Shown here piece after piece: positions 27,498 through 36,800 of a stretch of DNA of 64,000 nt; the first letter of the stretch is position 1, and each line of letters starts with the position of its first letter. Source of the stretch: Flavobacteriales bacterium. GTDB lineage: Bacteria; Bacteroidota; Bacteroidia; Flavobacteriales_F; PHOS-HE28. The notes below the pieces were generated by a model, which did no database searches, was not told the origin of the DNA, and saw only the letters and a program-made list of their open reading frames with translations. The stretch covers positions 62,001-126,000 of the forward strand of contig JADJAA010000002.1 in NCBI GenBank assembly GCA_016704485.1. Direction: 5' to 3'. Made by a program: the position numbers and the translations under genes.

Positions 27498-27917
27498 ATG
27501 AAAAGTGCGCGCTATGACCTTACGCTTCATATTGTATTAGCATTTTTCATATGCGTCTGCACTGGTTGCTTCACCGTCAAGAACAGCGCGGGTTTTACAT
27601 ATGAAAAACTAGAGATGACGGCGTACAATGCATTGCTGGCAGACAGCACGGACCATACGCTTATCGATGTTCGGACCAGGGGCGAATACAAGCGTTCGCA
27701 TCTGGAAGGGGCTATGAACCGTAGTTACTTCGCATTCAACTATCGAAAAGCGTTCAGCGCGGTCGATCGGAACAAACTCGTATTCGTGTATTGCCAGACC
27801 TGCCATCGCAGTCCACTGGCTGCACGTAAGTTAAAGCGAATGGGCTTTCGGCGTGTCGTTGATCTGAAGGGTGGCTATCAACATTGGCATAAAGAAATGG
27901 TGCCATTGGGCAAGTAG
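27498..27917 (+). CDS. Rhodanese-like domain protein, exported
   Basis: A 139-aa protein. A hydrophobic N-terminus (IVLAFFICVCTGC) could be a lipoprotein signal with Cys24, although the lipobox is imperfect. A single rhodanese domain follows: LIDVRTRGEYKRSHLEGAMN, then the catalytic loop YCQTCHRS with Cys99, and VVDLKGGYQHW. The loop has Cys102 where most rhodaneses have Gly, giving a CxxC pair that might act in redox chemistry rather than sulfur transfer; this is inference. A TACTTTTG box lies 8 nt before the ATG, suggesting a very short leader. Confidence 0.85.
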   Translation: MKSARYDLTLHIVLAFFICVCTGCFTVKNSAGFTYEKLEMTAYNALLADSTDHTLIDVRTRGEYKRSHLEGAMNRSYFAFNYRKAFSAVDRNKLVFVYCQTCHRSPLAARKLKRMGFRRVVDLKGGYQHWHKEMVPLGK

Positions 27918-28086
27918 GAATTGATCTTGGGGCTATTGATCCGTAATGATCGAATTCTAATTCTCAAAATAACTATTGTTGTTCGGTGCAGTTTGTCACA
28001 GGATCTCCTCTGTATAGCTCGTCGTAAGACTTATTGTTGGGGTTGAACGGTCGAGATGCAAAAGCGAGATTCCGCCGGGATAGTCC

Positions 28087-28452
28087 TCACTCCCCCCTGA
28101 ACCACTCCATGTCCCGCCGGTCCCGTTTCGTTGGTCTGCCGTCGCCGTGAGTACTGTGTTGGGCTTTTACCAAGCGGGCCATTTCCAGCTTTTCCAGATC
28201 TTCGACGGAAGTGCGTTCTGCGATAAGACCGGGCACCAATTTCGCACCGACACGAGAAGCGTGTAGGGCAATGATCTCCCAACTCCGCCAAATGGGTGGT
28301 TCGCGTAGGGCGATAAGGTCACCAAGTTTGATCTCTGCCGATGCTTTTACAATGCGGTCATTGATGCGGACTTGCTCACGCTTTACAGCGTCGGTAGCCA
28401 AGCTGCGCGTTTTGAACAGCCGTACGCACCAGAGGAATTTATCGATCCGCAT
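28087..28452 (-). CDS. S4-domain RNA-binding protein, Hsp15-like
   Basis: A 121-aa protein from the ATG at 28452; the open frame continues into the neighbouring tRNA and that part is spurious. The S4 domain is at the N-terminus (MRIDKFLWCVRLFKTRSLAT, REQVRINDRIVKAS). A basic tail (GRPTKRDRRDMEWFRGE) is typical of Hsp15/YrfH, which binds free 50S subunits carrying a peptidyl-tRNA. It lies directly downstream of tRNA-Arg. Confidence 0.88.
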   Translation of the reverse strand: MRIDKFLWCVRLFKTRSLATDAVKREQVRINDRIVKASAEIKLGDLIALREPPIWRSWEIIALHASRVGAKLVPGLIAERTSVEDLEKLEMARLVKAQHSTHGDGRPTKRDRRDMEWFRGE

Positions 28453-28500
28453 CGAACTGCAAGAAACGAAAAAACGGCTCGCTAATGGCGAACCGTTTTG

Positions 28501-28574
28501 TGACCCCGAGAGGATTCGAACCTCCAACCAACAGAATCGGAATCTGTCATTCTATCCAGTTGAACTACGGGGCC
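28501..28574 (-). tRNA. tRNA-Arg (anticodon CCG)
   Basis: A 74-nt cloverleaf. The 5' acceptor strand GGCCCCG pairs with CGGGGTC, discriminator A. The anticodon stem ACAGA/TCTGT encloses TTCCGAT, giving CCG for arginine. The T-arm contains GGTTCGAATCC. CCA is not encoded. Confidence 0.92.
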
Positions 28575-28621
28575 AAAAGGCCAAGCTGGCGCTTAGCGGG
28601 CGGCAAAGATAGTATTCGCGC

Positions 28622-28650
28622 TTGAAGTCCACTGAAAAACAGTACCTTTG
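28622..28650 (+). promoter_or_regulatory. Promoter of typA
   Basis: TTG at 28622-28624, 18 nt spacer, TACCTTTG at 28643-28650. This is a textbook Bacteroidota promoter. The start site would be near 28657 and the leader about 50 nt. Confidence 0.7.
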
Positions 28651-28706
28651 CGGGCCTTTTTCAGACCCATAGCATTCAATTCCCTGCCGGATAACGGCAC
28701 TGTAGT

Positions 28707-30524
28707 ATGACCGAACTGCGTAACATCGCCATCATTGCCCACGTTGACCACGGAAAAACCACCTTGGTGGATAAGATCCTGCATCAATGCCAGCTCTTCC
28801 GTGAGAATCAAGCCACTTCCGACCTGTTGTTGGATAACAACGATCTGGAACGTGAACGGGGCATTACGATCCTTAGTAAGAACGTGAGTGTTCGTTACAA
28901 GGGCATCAAGATCAATGTGATCGATACCCCCGGTCACAGTGATTTCGGTGGTGAGGTGGAGCGCGTGTTGAACATGGCCGATGGCGTATTGCTCCTGGTC
29001 GATGCGTTCGAGGGTGCGATGCCACAGACCCGTTTCGTACTGGGCAAGGCTATTGCGTTGGGCCTGAAGCCGATCGTGGTGATCAATAAAGTAGATAAGC
29101 CGAACTGCACACCTGAGGAGGTACATGAGCAGATCTTCGACCTTATGTTCACGCTCGAAGCAAGCGAGGACCAATTGGATTTCCCGGTGGTTTACGGTAG
29201 CAGCAAGAACGGTTGGATGGGGCCTGATTGGAAGAACCCGACCGAAGATGTGAGCTATTTGTTGGATATGATCCTCGAGCACATTCCGGCGCCGAAGAAG
29301 CTCGATGGAAGTCTGCAGATGCGTATCACGAGTTTGGATTACAGCAGTTTCCAAGGTCGTATTGCTGTTGGTCGCGTATCCCGCGGAACCATAAAACCCG
29401 GCCAGAACGTGAGCTTGGTAAAGAACGATGGTCGCATCACCAAAGGCAAAGTTGCTGAGTTGATGGTGTTCGAAGGTCTTGGTAAAGAGAAAGTAAAGGA
29501 CCGTGAATTGGGAAGTGGAGAACTCTGTGCCATCATGGGATTGGAAGGATTCGATATCGGCGATACTGTTGCTGATTTCGAAAAGCCGGAAGGGTTACCT
29601 GGTTTCAAGGTCGACGAGCCTACCATGTCGATGTTGTTCACGATCAACACCTCGCCGTTCTTTGGTCGCGAAGGAGATTATGTCACCAGCCGACATCTGC
29701 GCGATCGCTTGTTCAAGGAGATCGAGAAGAACTTGGCGATGCGCGTGGAAGAGACCAATAGTCCTGACAAATTGTTGGTCTATGGTCGCGGTATTCTGCA
29801 CATCGGCATCTTGGTAGAGACCATGCGCCGTGAGGGATACGAGTTCCAACTGGGCCAACCACAGGTGATCTTCAAAGAGATCGAAGGCGAACGTTGTGAG
29901 CCGATCGAGATGCTTACTGTGCAAGTGCCAGAACACTTCGCGAGTAAAGTGATCGACCTGGTCAGCCGTCGCAAAGGCGAATTGACCAGCGTAGAGTTGA
30001 AGGGCGATCGCCAACAGATCGAATTCAATATTCCAGCGCGCGGCATCATCGGCTTACGCAATCCATTGCTCACAGCAACAGAAGGAGAGGCGATCATTGC
30101 GCACCGCTTCAAAGGCTACGAGCCATACAAAGGCGAGTTAGGCGTGCGTCGTGCGGCAAGTATCATCAGCCAAGGCACAGGAACTGCAATTGCATTCAGC
30201 ATAAATAAATTGCAGGATCGCGGTAAATTCTTCATTGATCCTGGAGAGGACATCTACGGCGGCCAAGTGATCGGCGAGAACCCAAAGACGGACGACCTCG
30301 TTGTGAACGTGTTGAAGGGCAAGCAGCTCACGAACATGCGCGCTAGTGGTTCGGACAACAAAGAGAACATTGCACCAGCGGTCAAATTCTCGTTGGAGGA
30401 GTGCATGGAGTACATCAGCAACGACGAATACTTGGAGGTAACACCGAAAAGCCTGCGTATGCGTAAGATCCTACTCGACGAGAACGACCGCAAGAAAGCT
30501 GGTAAGATCGTGATGGAGCATTGA
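28707..30524 (+). CDS. typA: Translational GTPase TypA/BipA
   Basis: Ribosome-binding GTPase that helps 50S assembly and stress growth. The 605-aa protein has G1 AHVDHGKTT (residues 11-19), G2 in ERGITILSKN, G3 DTPGHSDFGGEV, and G4 NKVDKP. Later domains carry EFG-like signatures (GRGILHIGILVETMRREGYEFQLGQPQV in blocks) and the TypA-specific C-terminal region (NIAPAVKFSLEECMEYI, EVTPKSLRMRK). Length and order are normal. A strong promoter precedes it. It is convergent with a ThuA-domain gene. Confidence 0.97.
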   Translation: MTELRNIAIIAHVDHGKTTLVDKILHQCQLFRENQATSDLLLDNNDLERERGITILSKNVSVRYKGIKINVIDTPGHSDFGGEVERVLNMADGVLLLVDAFEGAMPQTRFVLGKAIALGLKPIVVINKVDKPNCTPEEVHEQIFDLMFTLEASEDQLDFPVVYGSSKNGWMGPDWKNPTEDVSYLLDMILEHIPAPKKLDGSLQMRITSLDYSSFQGRIAVGRVSRGTIKPGQNVSLVKNDGRITKGKVAELMVFEGLGKEKVKDRELGSGELCAIMGLEGFDIGDTVADFEKPEGLPGFKVDEPTMSMLFTINTSPFFGREGDYVTSRHLRDRLFKEIEKNLAMRVEETNSPDKLLVYGRGILHIGILVETMRREGYEFQLGQPQVIFKEIEGERCEPIEMLTVQVPEHFASKVIDLVSRRKGELTSVELKGDRQQIEFNIPARGIIGLRNPLLTATEGEAIIAHRFKGYEPYKGELGVRRAASIISQGTGTAIAFSINKLQDRGKFFIDPGEDIYGGQVIGENPKTDDLVVNVLKGKQLTNMRASGSDNKENIAPAVKFSLEECMEYISNDEYLEVTPKSLRMRKILLDENDRKKAGKIVMEH

Positions 30525-30535
30525 TCCAAGGTGGA

Positions 30536-31552
30536 TCAATGAACAACGAACTTCTGTACAGATCCGTTCGAAGATCGAATGAAGTAGATCCCTGTACCAA
30601 GTTCGCGTAGATCGAGTGTTATTGAACTGCCGACCATCGTTCGGGCCAGAATGGCCTGTCCTGTGGAATTGTATAAAGCGATATTCACGTTACCGGCTTT
30701 GTTGGAATTGGATAGCGTGATCTGATCGGTTGCTGGATTCGGCCAAAGGTGCAATTGATCTTGGTGCGATGTTGCAATTCCGGTCGTACCATCCAATAGC
30801 CATACAAACGCATCTTTGATATGTGTGCGGAACAATGCATCGCTCGTGTAATTATCTGGAGCATGACCTAGAGCCGTGTAGAACAACCGGCCTCCTTCAG
30901 GCAATTCCCGATACCAGCTCATGGGTCGTTCAACGTCATAGGAATTCACCTGTCCGTTAGGGCCAACGGTCTGTTCAACTTCGAGCACATTCGTATTGTT
31001 GGCGTTGTAATAACCACCTTCCCAGTAATAGTATTCCTCGTTCTTCACCCACGGTTCAGGAAGGTTGGTAGTTGACGCGTGTGAGTTGGTGAGTTGCATT
31101 GAATACTGAGGTGTTCCGGCCACGTGGTTCGGATTTTCCTGGACACTCGCTCCGATCAATTCCGGGTAAAAGTCCCAAGTGCCGGTATTATTGCCGTTGG
31201 CTGTGCTGTGTCTGTACGTATCGCTCGCAGCATGAATACCCATCACCGATCCACCGTTGGCAATGAATGCTTCGAAATTCTGGCGTTGATCAGCACTCAA
31301 GATCGCATCGCCCGAGGTATTGGAGAACACGATCACATCGAATTGGAGCAGCGATGTAAGATCCGAGAACGGATCACCCGTAGCATCATCAACGACCGTT
31401 GCTTCGATCTCATTGCCAATTGCAGAGAACATGCCGAAGGATTCGCTGCGTGTATTGTGGTCCCAACCGGAAGTGCGCGTAAAGTGCAGAATGCTCTGCG
31501 CCTGTAGATAGTAGCAAGTAAGGAATAGAAGTAGTGGAACAGTGAAGCGCAT
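30536..31552 (-). CDS. ThuA-domain (trehalose-utilisation-like) protein with T9SS sorting domain
   Basis: A 338-aa secreted protein. The ATG at 31552 starts a signal peptide (FTVPLLLFLTCYYLQAQS). Residues about 22-240 form a ThuA/glutamine-amidotransferase-like domain: HNTRSESFGMFSAIGNEIEA, FDVIVFSNTSGDAI, FIANGGSVMGIHAASDTY, PMSWYRELPEGGRLFYTALGH. The last 80 residues (HLWPNPATDQITLSNSNKAG ... LGTGIYFIRSSNGSVQKFVV) are a T9SS sorting domain. Catalytic role unproven; family members are linked to sugar metabolism. Confidence 0.88.
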   Translation of the reverse strand: MRFTVPLLLFLTCYYLQAQSILHFTRTSGWDHNTRSESFGMFSAIGNEIEATVVDDATGDPFSDLTSLLQFDVIVFSNTSGDAILSADQRQNFEAFIANGGSVMGIHAASDTYRHSTANGNNTGTWDFYPELIGASVQENPNHVAGTPQYSMQLTNSHASTTNLPEPWVKNEEYYYWEGGYYNANNTNVLEVEQTVGPNGQVNSYDVERPMSWYRELPEGGRLFYTALGHAPDNYTSDALFRTHIKDAFVWLLDGTTGIATSHQDQLHLWPNPATDQITLSNSNKAGNVNIALYNSTGQAILARTMVGSSITLDLRELGTGIYFIRSSNGSVQKFVVH

Positions 31553-31706
31553 ATGGCAATGTACGCATACGAAATGGTCGATCACGCCTCTGCATGGTAG
31601 CAACATTTCTCACGATGATCGAACCTTTTCAGAAGTAGTGTGTACAGTGGGTTATGCAATGGGCGTTGTCCGTGCATCTTATCCATACTAACTAAACCTT
31701 ACGATC

Positions 31707-33080
31707 ATGAAAAAGTTCCTTGTCGTTCTCTTCCTAAGTCTTTTCGTTGTGGGAACCGGTTTTGTGCTGGTCTCCTTTGCACAGCGCAGCGGTGTTGACG
31801 CCGATGCTCATTGCCATGTTCCCGATCTTCCAAGCAATGCCAATAGCGAGAAGCTGGCCGCGCGTGCGGATGCAAAAGGCTGTGTGTTCAAGACCATTTA
31901 CGAAGGTGAAGGGCTTGATCCCTCGTTCATCCTCGCTACACCGCAACCTGTATTGAAGTCGGAAGAGCGCGGGTTGAAGTGGTTGGTACAAGCGCAGGCC
32001 GCTAACGGTGGATTCGGTTCAGGGACACATGTACGTCAGGATATTATTGACCCGCATGCTGTAAGTGCTGATCCCGCAACTACTGCTATGGTCGGTATGG
32101 CACTGTTGCGCTTAGGCAACAGTTTGGAGAAAGGCGAACATTCGAACCAATTGAAGCGCGCAACGGATTATATTCTGGAGCAAGTTGAAAAGGCACCGAA
32201 AGGAGCGATCAACATCACCACGTTGCAAGGCACGCAGATCCAATCGAAATTGGGTGCTAACATCGATGTGGCATTGTCGGCTCAGTTCCTCACGAACCTT
32301 TCGGCCAAACTCGGCGAACAACATCCTATGAAGTTGCGCACCATGCGTGCGTTGAACACGTGTGTAAGCATGATCCAACGTTCACAGAATAGCGATGGTA
32401 GTGTTCAAGGTGATGGATGGGCTGGCGTGTTGCAGTCTTCATTTGCGGCCAATGCATTGGAGAGCGCGAAGTCAGTTGGCGCTGAAGTGGATGAGGAAGC
32501 TCTGGATCTTGCACGCAACTACCAGAAAGCGAATTTTGATGTGGAGAATGGTGGAGTTGCCACGGACCGTGCTGCTGGCGTTACGCTGTATGCAGTGAGC
32601 GGAAGCAGCCGCAGCAGCGCGAAGGAAGCGCGTGAAATGAACGAAGTGGTCGTTAAGGCGCGCAAGGAAGGAAAGGTAAAGGCGGACGCGCCAATGTCAG
32701 TGAAGACATTGGAAGATGCCGGATACTCCAAGGGCGAAGCGGAAAAGTTGAATACTGCATACCAGGTCTTCAATGCTGCCAAGGAGCAGGCACAAAGTGA
32801 AAATGTGATCAGCGGTTTTGGCAATAACGGGGGTGAGGAATTCTTGAGTTTTCTACAAACCGGTGAGTCGCTCGTGATCGCGAAGGACGATGGCTGGAAG
32901 AACTGGTACCAGCAGACCACAGGGCGCTTGGTGAGCATACAGAACGAGGATGGAAGTTGGAATGGACATCATTGCATTACGAGTCCGGTGTTCTGCACGG
33001 CAACATCACTATTGATCCTCAGTGTGAACAATGACATTGAGCATTTACTTGAGCAAGGTGCTGTGAAGTACAAGAATTGA
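31707..33080 (+). CDS. Prenyltransferase/squalene-cyclase-like (alpha/alpha-toroid) secreted protein
   Basis: A 457-aa protein with a signal peptide (KKFLVVLFLSLFVVGTGFVLVSFA). The rest is helical, with repeated toroid motifs: GLKWLVQAQAANGGFGS, MIQRSQNSDGSVQGD and LVSIQNEDGSWNGHHCITS followed by FCTATSLLIL. These QxxDGSW-type repeats are found in terpene cyclases, prenyltransferases and alpha-macroglobulin-like domains. The DxDD motif of cyclases is not seen, so a binding or structural role is as likely. No partner gene is evident. It stands alone before a terminator. Confidence 0.7.
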   Translation: MKKFLVVLFLSLFVVGTGFVLVSFAQRSGVDADAHCHVPDLPSNANSEKLAARADAKGCVFKTIYEGEGLDPSFILATPQPVLKSEERGLKWLVQAQAANGGFGSGTHVRQDIIDPHAVSADPATTAMVGMALLRLGNSLEKGEHSNQLKRATDYILEQVEKAPKGAINITTLQGTQIQSKLGANIDVALSAQFLTNLSAKLGEQHPMKLRTMRALNTCVSMIQRSQNSDGSVQGDGWAGVLQSSFAANALESAKSVGAEVDEEALDLARNYQKANFDVENGGVATDRAAGVTLYAVSGSSRSSAKEAREMNEVVVKARKEGKVKADAPMSVKTLEDAGYSKGEAEKLNTAYQVFNAAKEQAQSENVISGFGNNGGEEFLSFLQTGESLVIAKDDGWKNWYQQTTGRLVSIQNEDGSWNGHHCITSPVFCTATSLLILSVNNDIEHLLEQGAVKYKN

Positions 33081-33186
33081 TCTCATGGGGCGTCGGTCCA
33101 CCTGCCGGGAGGATCGCGATTCGGAGCGGGCGAAGGCTGCGTAACCTGAGGGGGCTGCGTGGCCTTTCGTTCGTTAAGCGATCAAC

Positions 33187-33217
33187 GCAAAATGCCACCC
33201 GGTAGGTGGCATTTTGC
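33187..33217. terminator. Bidirectional terminator
   Basis: GCAAAATGCCACC, a 5-nt loop, and GGTGGCATTTTGC form a perfect 13-bp stem. It ends the toroid-repeat gene and the convergent cupredoxin gene. Confidence 0.85.
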
Positions 33218-33234
33218 TGTGTGTTGTTAGTTGA

Positions 33235-33828
33235 TCAGCGAGCAACGCTCAATTGTTGGCTTTGTTCGATCATTCCTTCTTTATTCAAAATAGCTACCGT
33301 GTAATTGCCGCTGGCAAGTGCGCTAATATCAATGGTGTCATCTCCGGTCAGTTTTTGATGTGCCACCTCGCGTCCGGTCGCATCAATTATGCTAAGAGCC
33401 ATACCTCCGGAAACTGCTGTAGTTACAGTGATCATGTCTTTGGCGGGATTGGGGAATAGTGCGAATACCGAGTTGGCTTCAGTGCCATCGATACCTACCG
33501 TACTAAGTACGGTGATCTGCCCCTTCATTCCAGAACCAGCATGAGGAATGCACACGTAGTAGTAGGTACCTGGTAGTGTGAGTGTGAGCATATGGGTACC
33601 TGCGGAATAGTTGAAGCCGCCGTTGGACGTGTTGCCGTTCATATCCCACACCGACTGATCTACTTCAGTCATTGTATGGATGCCAGTAACGGTTACGGTG
33701 ATCGTTTGGCCTTGATCGATCGTTAAGGTGGAGGGGTTGAAGGTGTTCTGCCCTGTGGTTGAAATGGTCTGTGCGCCTGCGAAGAGTGATGTGGCGCTAA
33801 AAAGTACTACTGCGTATAGTTTGTTCAT
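33235..33828 (-). CDS. Plastocyanin/cupredoxin-like protein with T9SS sorting domain
   Basis: A 197-aa secreted blue-copper-like protein from the ATG at 33828; the frame upstream overlaps the polymerase gene and is not used. The signal peptide is LYAVVLFSATSLFAGAQ. The copper site is suggested by His in VTGIHTMTEVDQSVWDMNG and the C-terminal Cys-His-Met set in YYYVCIPHAGSGMKGQITV. A T9SS sorting domain (LFPNPAKDMITVTTAVSGGM ... LASGNYTVAILNKEGMIEQS) ends the protein. It likely transfers electrons or stores copper at the cell surface. Confidence 0.88.
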   Translation of the reverse strand: MNKLYAVVLFSATSLFAGAQTISTTGQNTFNPSTLTIDQGQTITVTVTGIHTMTEVDQSVWDMNGNTSNGGFNYSAGTHMLTLTLPGTYYYVCIPHAGSGMKGQITVLSTVGIDGTEANSVFALFPNPAKDMITVTTAVSGGMALSIIDATGREVAHQKLTGDDTIDISALASGNYTVAILNKEGMIEQSQQLSVAR

Positions 33829-33899
33829 GAGATCTGAGGTTGGTTTGTAGTTATGATGACACGTTCTGGTGCCGATCTGCTGCCTGCCAAGGTATGATT

Positions 33900-36800
33900 T
33901 CACTTCTCCCCATACCGCGGATCCACCTTCCACGGTAGTTTCTCCACGTGTTGCACGCTCAACGAACAGTGCTCGAATTCCATTTCAACCTTGCCGGTAA
34001 GTCGGTACACGCCGCGCCCACGGAAGGGGTAGCGCCGCTCGATATCGGGGAATTGGGTGCTGTCCCAGAAATCACCGGCGGGGTCGATGAAGCTCCCGAA
34101 ACTCATGCGTTGACCACTGAGTGTGGTAGTGGGTTTGATGTGTACCACGTAGCCGAGCATGGTAACACGTTTGCCAATGTGGTCGGGCATTTGTTTGGCG
34201 AGGATGGTTGTTGGTTGTCCGTTATTAGTTGTCGGGTCTCCGGAAGCGTTGCGCCTATCGGCAACCCTGAGTCTGCCATTGCCCAGATTTTGAATGGAAA
34301 CCTTCGGCACCGGAGATGTGTCAATAATTGAAGCCTCTGTACGTTGCGTCGTTGCAGCCTGCCCCGTGGTTAACACGGGGTTGCGGTTCAATACGCATTC
34401 CACTAAGATGAACGGATCACACAGCGGAAAGCCGAGCAATTCCAGTTCATCGTACGCATCGGCAAGGTCGAAGTGTTGGAGTTTTGGCAACCGGGTCTTG
34501 GGTGGTTCGGTGATGAAAAGATCATTGGTATGATCGGTTTTTTTAGCACCAGGATGCAGCAGCGTAAGGTCCCAAAGCAATTGTGGTTTTGATCTTCCGG
34601 TAAAACGGAAAGCCCCTACCCGGATCAGCATGCGCGCCTGCTCCACATGGATGTGAACGCGATGCAGCAAGTCTGGCAGGTCGGCAAAAGGCCCGTTGCG
34701 GCGGCGCTCATTCAGGACCGTGTTCACTGTTTCCGTGTTGAGGGATTTGATGTTCTGCAGTCCGAGAAAGACTGCCGCTTCGCGGAATGGAGAATGACGA
34801 ATGGAGAATGAAGAATTCTCAATTGAATGCGCGCTCTGTTCGTGATCAGCACTTATTACTGGACTATCGATAGCCGCAAGATCTTCGGTGGTTCGCGTTC
34901 TACATTCTAAATTCTTCATTTTACATTTTTCATTCCGCCGCAGGCGGTCCAGCTTACACAACTCATCGCTCCTATTCACGCAAGGCGCTTCGATCACAGC
35001 ACCGCCACGGCGTGCTTCGTGCAGATAGAATTCGGTATGATAGAAACCACCGAAGTTGTTCGCCACGGCCACCATGAATTCCAGCGGATGGTATGCCTTC
35101 AGATACAAGCTCTGATAGCTCTCTACCGCGTAGCTGGCACTATGTCCTTTAGCAAAACTGTATCCCGCGAAACTTTCGATCTGCCTCCAGATCTCCGCGC
35201 TTTCATGATCCGGATATCCCTTGCGCTTGCAGTTGCTGAAGAAGCGATCCTTTACCCGTTGGAACTCTTCGCGACTGCGGTACTTACCGCTCATGCCACG
35301 CCGCAGAATGTCCGCTTCCGCCAGTGAGAGGCCAGCATACAAGTGCGCCACCTTGATCACGTCCTCTTGATACACCATAACGCCATACGTATCCGGCATA
35401 ATGGTGTACATCGCGGGGTGTGCTTGCTTGCGTCGTTCGGGATCGCGGTGGCGTAGAATGTACTCGCGCATCATACCACTTTGCGCCACTCCCGGACGGA
35501 TAATGCTACTGGCCGCAACCAACGTCAAGTAATCCTGCACACCCAGTTTCTTCAGCAGCATCCGCATCGCAGGACTTTCCACATAGAAGCAACCGATGGT
35601 ATCTCCTGTGCGCAACAGCTCTTTGATCTTGGGGTCGTGTTTGAATTGTTCTATTGCATGAATGTCCACCGCCTTTGGGCGGAATGGAGAATTTAGAATG
35701 GAGAATGTAGAGTGATCAACCGAATGCGAGCCCTGTGGGAATGAAGAATGTAGAATTTCCAATGAAGAACTATCAACTGATTGCGAGTCCTGTGGCGACC
35801 AAGTAGACGCAGGGTCAGCAACAGCGGTCATTCTACATTCTTCATTCTCCATTCTAAATTCTTCATTCTTTTCAACAAGTTCCACCGCATCCCGAATATG
35901 TCCCAGCCCGCGCTGACTAAGGATATCAAACTTGTAGAGCCCAAGATCCTCTGCTTCGAGCATACTGAATTGTGTCGTGGCGAAACCTTTCGGTGGCATG
36001 CGCAACGCGGTATAATGCGTGAGCGGTTTTTCGCTGATCAACACGCCGCCCACATGAATGCTCAGGTGATGCGGGTGCTCGATGAAATGCTCACTGTAAC
36101 GCATGATGGTGCGCACGACCCTGTCGTGCTCTACAACGGGGCCGGCGGTTTTATCCATGGCGTTGGCATGCCGTCCTACCCATTGCGAATGCATGCGTCC
36201 TTCGTTGGCCAATGCATGAATATCATCGGGTGGTAGACCGAACACTTTGCCCAACTCACGGATCACTGCGCGGCGTTGATACGTGCTGTATGTCGCCAAC
36301 AACGCAACGCGGCGTTCGGCGCCGTATTTATCGAAGAGGTATTGCGTTACATGGTCGCGGTCCTTCCAACTGAAATCCAGATCGAAATCCGGTGGACTGC
36401 TTCTGCTTGGATTGATGAAACGCTCGAAGTACAGGTCCAGTTCGATCGGGTCCACATCGGTAATGCCCAAGCAATAGGCCACCAAGCTATTGGCTCCACT
36501 GCCGCGCCCGACGTGAAAAAATCCTTTATTCTTCGCAAAGCGGATCAGGTCCCAGTTGATGAGGAAATAGCTCACGAAATCTTTTTGCGCGATCACGGTA
36601 AGCTCACGATGCACGCGGTCCAGCACCGCTTGCGAAGGCGTACCGAAACGCCGTACGATACCCGCTTGTGTTTCTTGTCGCAACAGTTCCAGATCGGCGG
36701 AAGCATCACTGCTCCATGTCCTGCGGTTCTTGCTTTTTCCGTGCGCAAAATGCACATCGCATTGATCCATCAAACGGCGTGTATTCCATACCAGCTCGGG

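Noticed and set aside
28453..28527. N-terminal extension of the S4 protein (MEVRILSGSQNG...)
   Set aside because: It is translated tRNA-Arg sequence and spacer; the ATG at 28452 fits the family.
35681..35870. CRISPR array, because of regularly spaced short repeats
   Set aside because: The repeats are palindromic arms within a coding frame with no unique spacers of constant length, and no cas genes are present.
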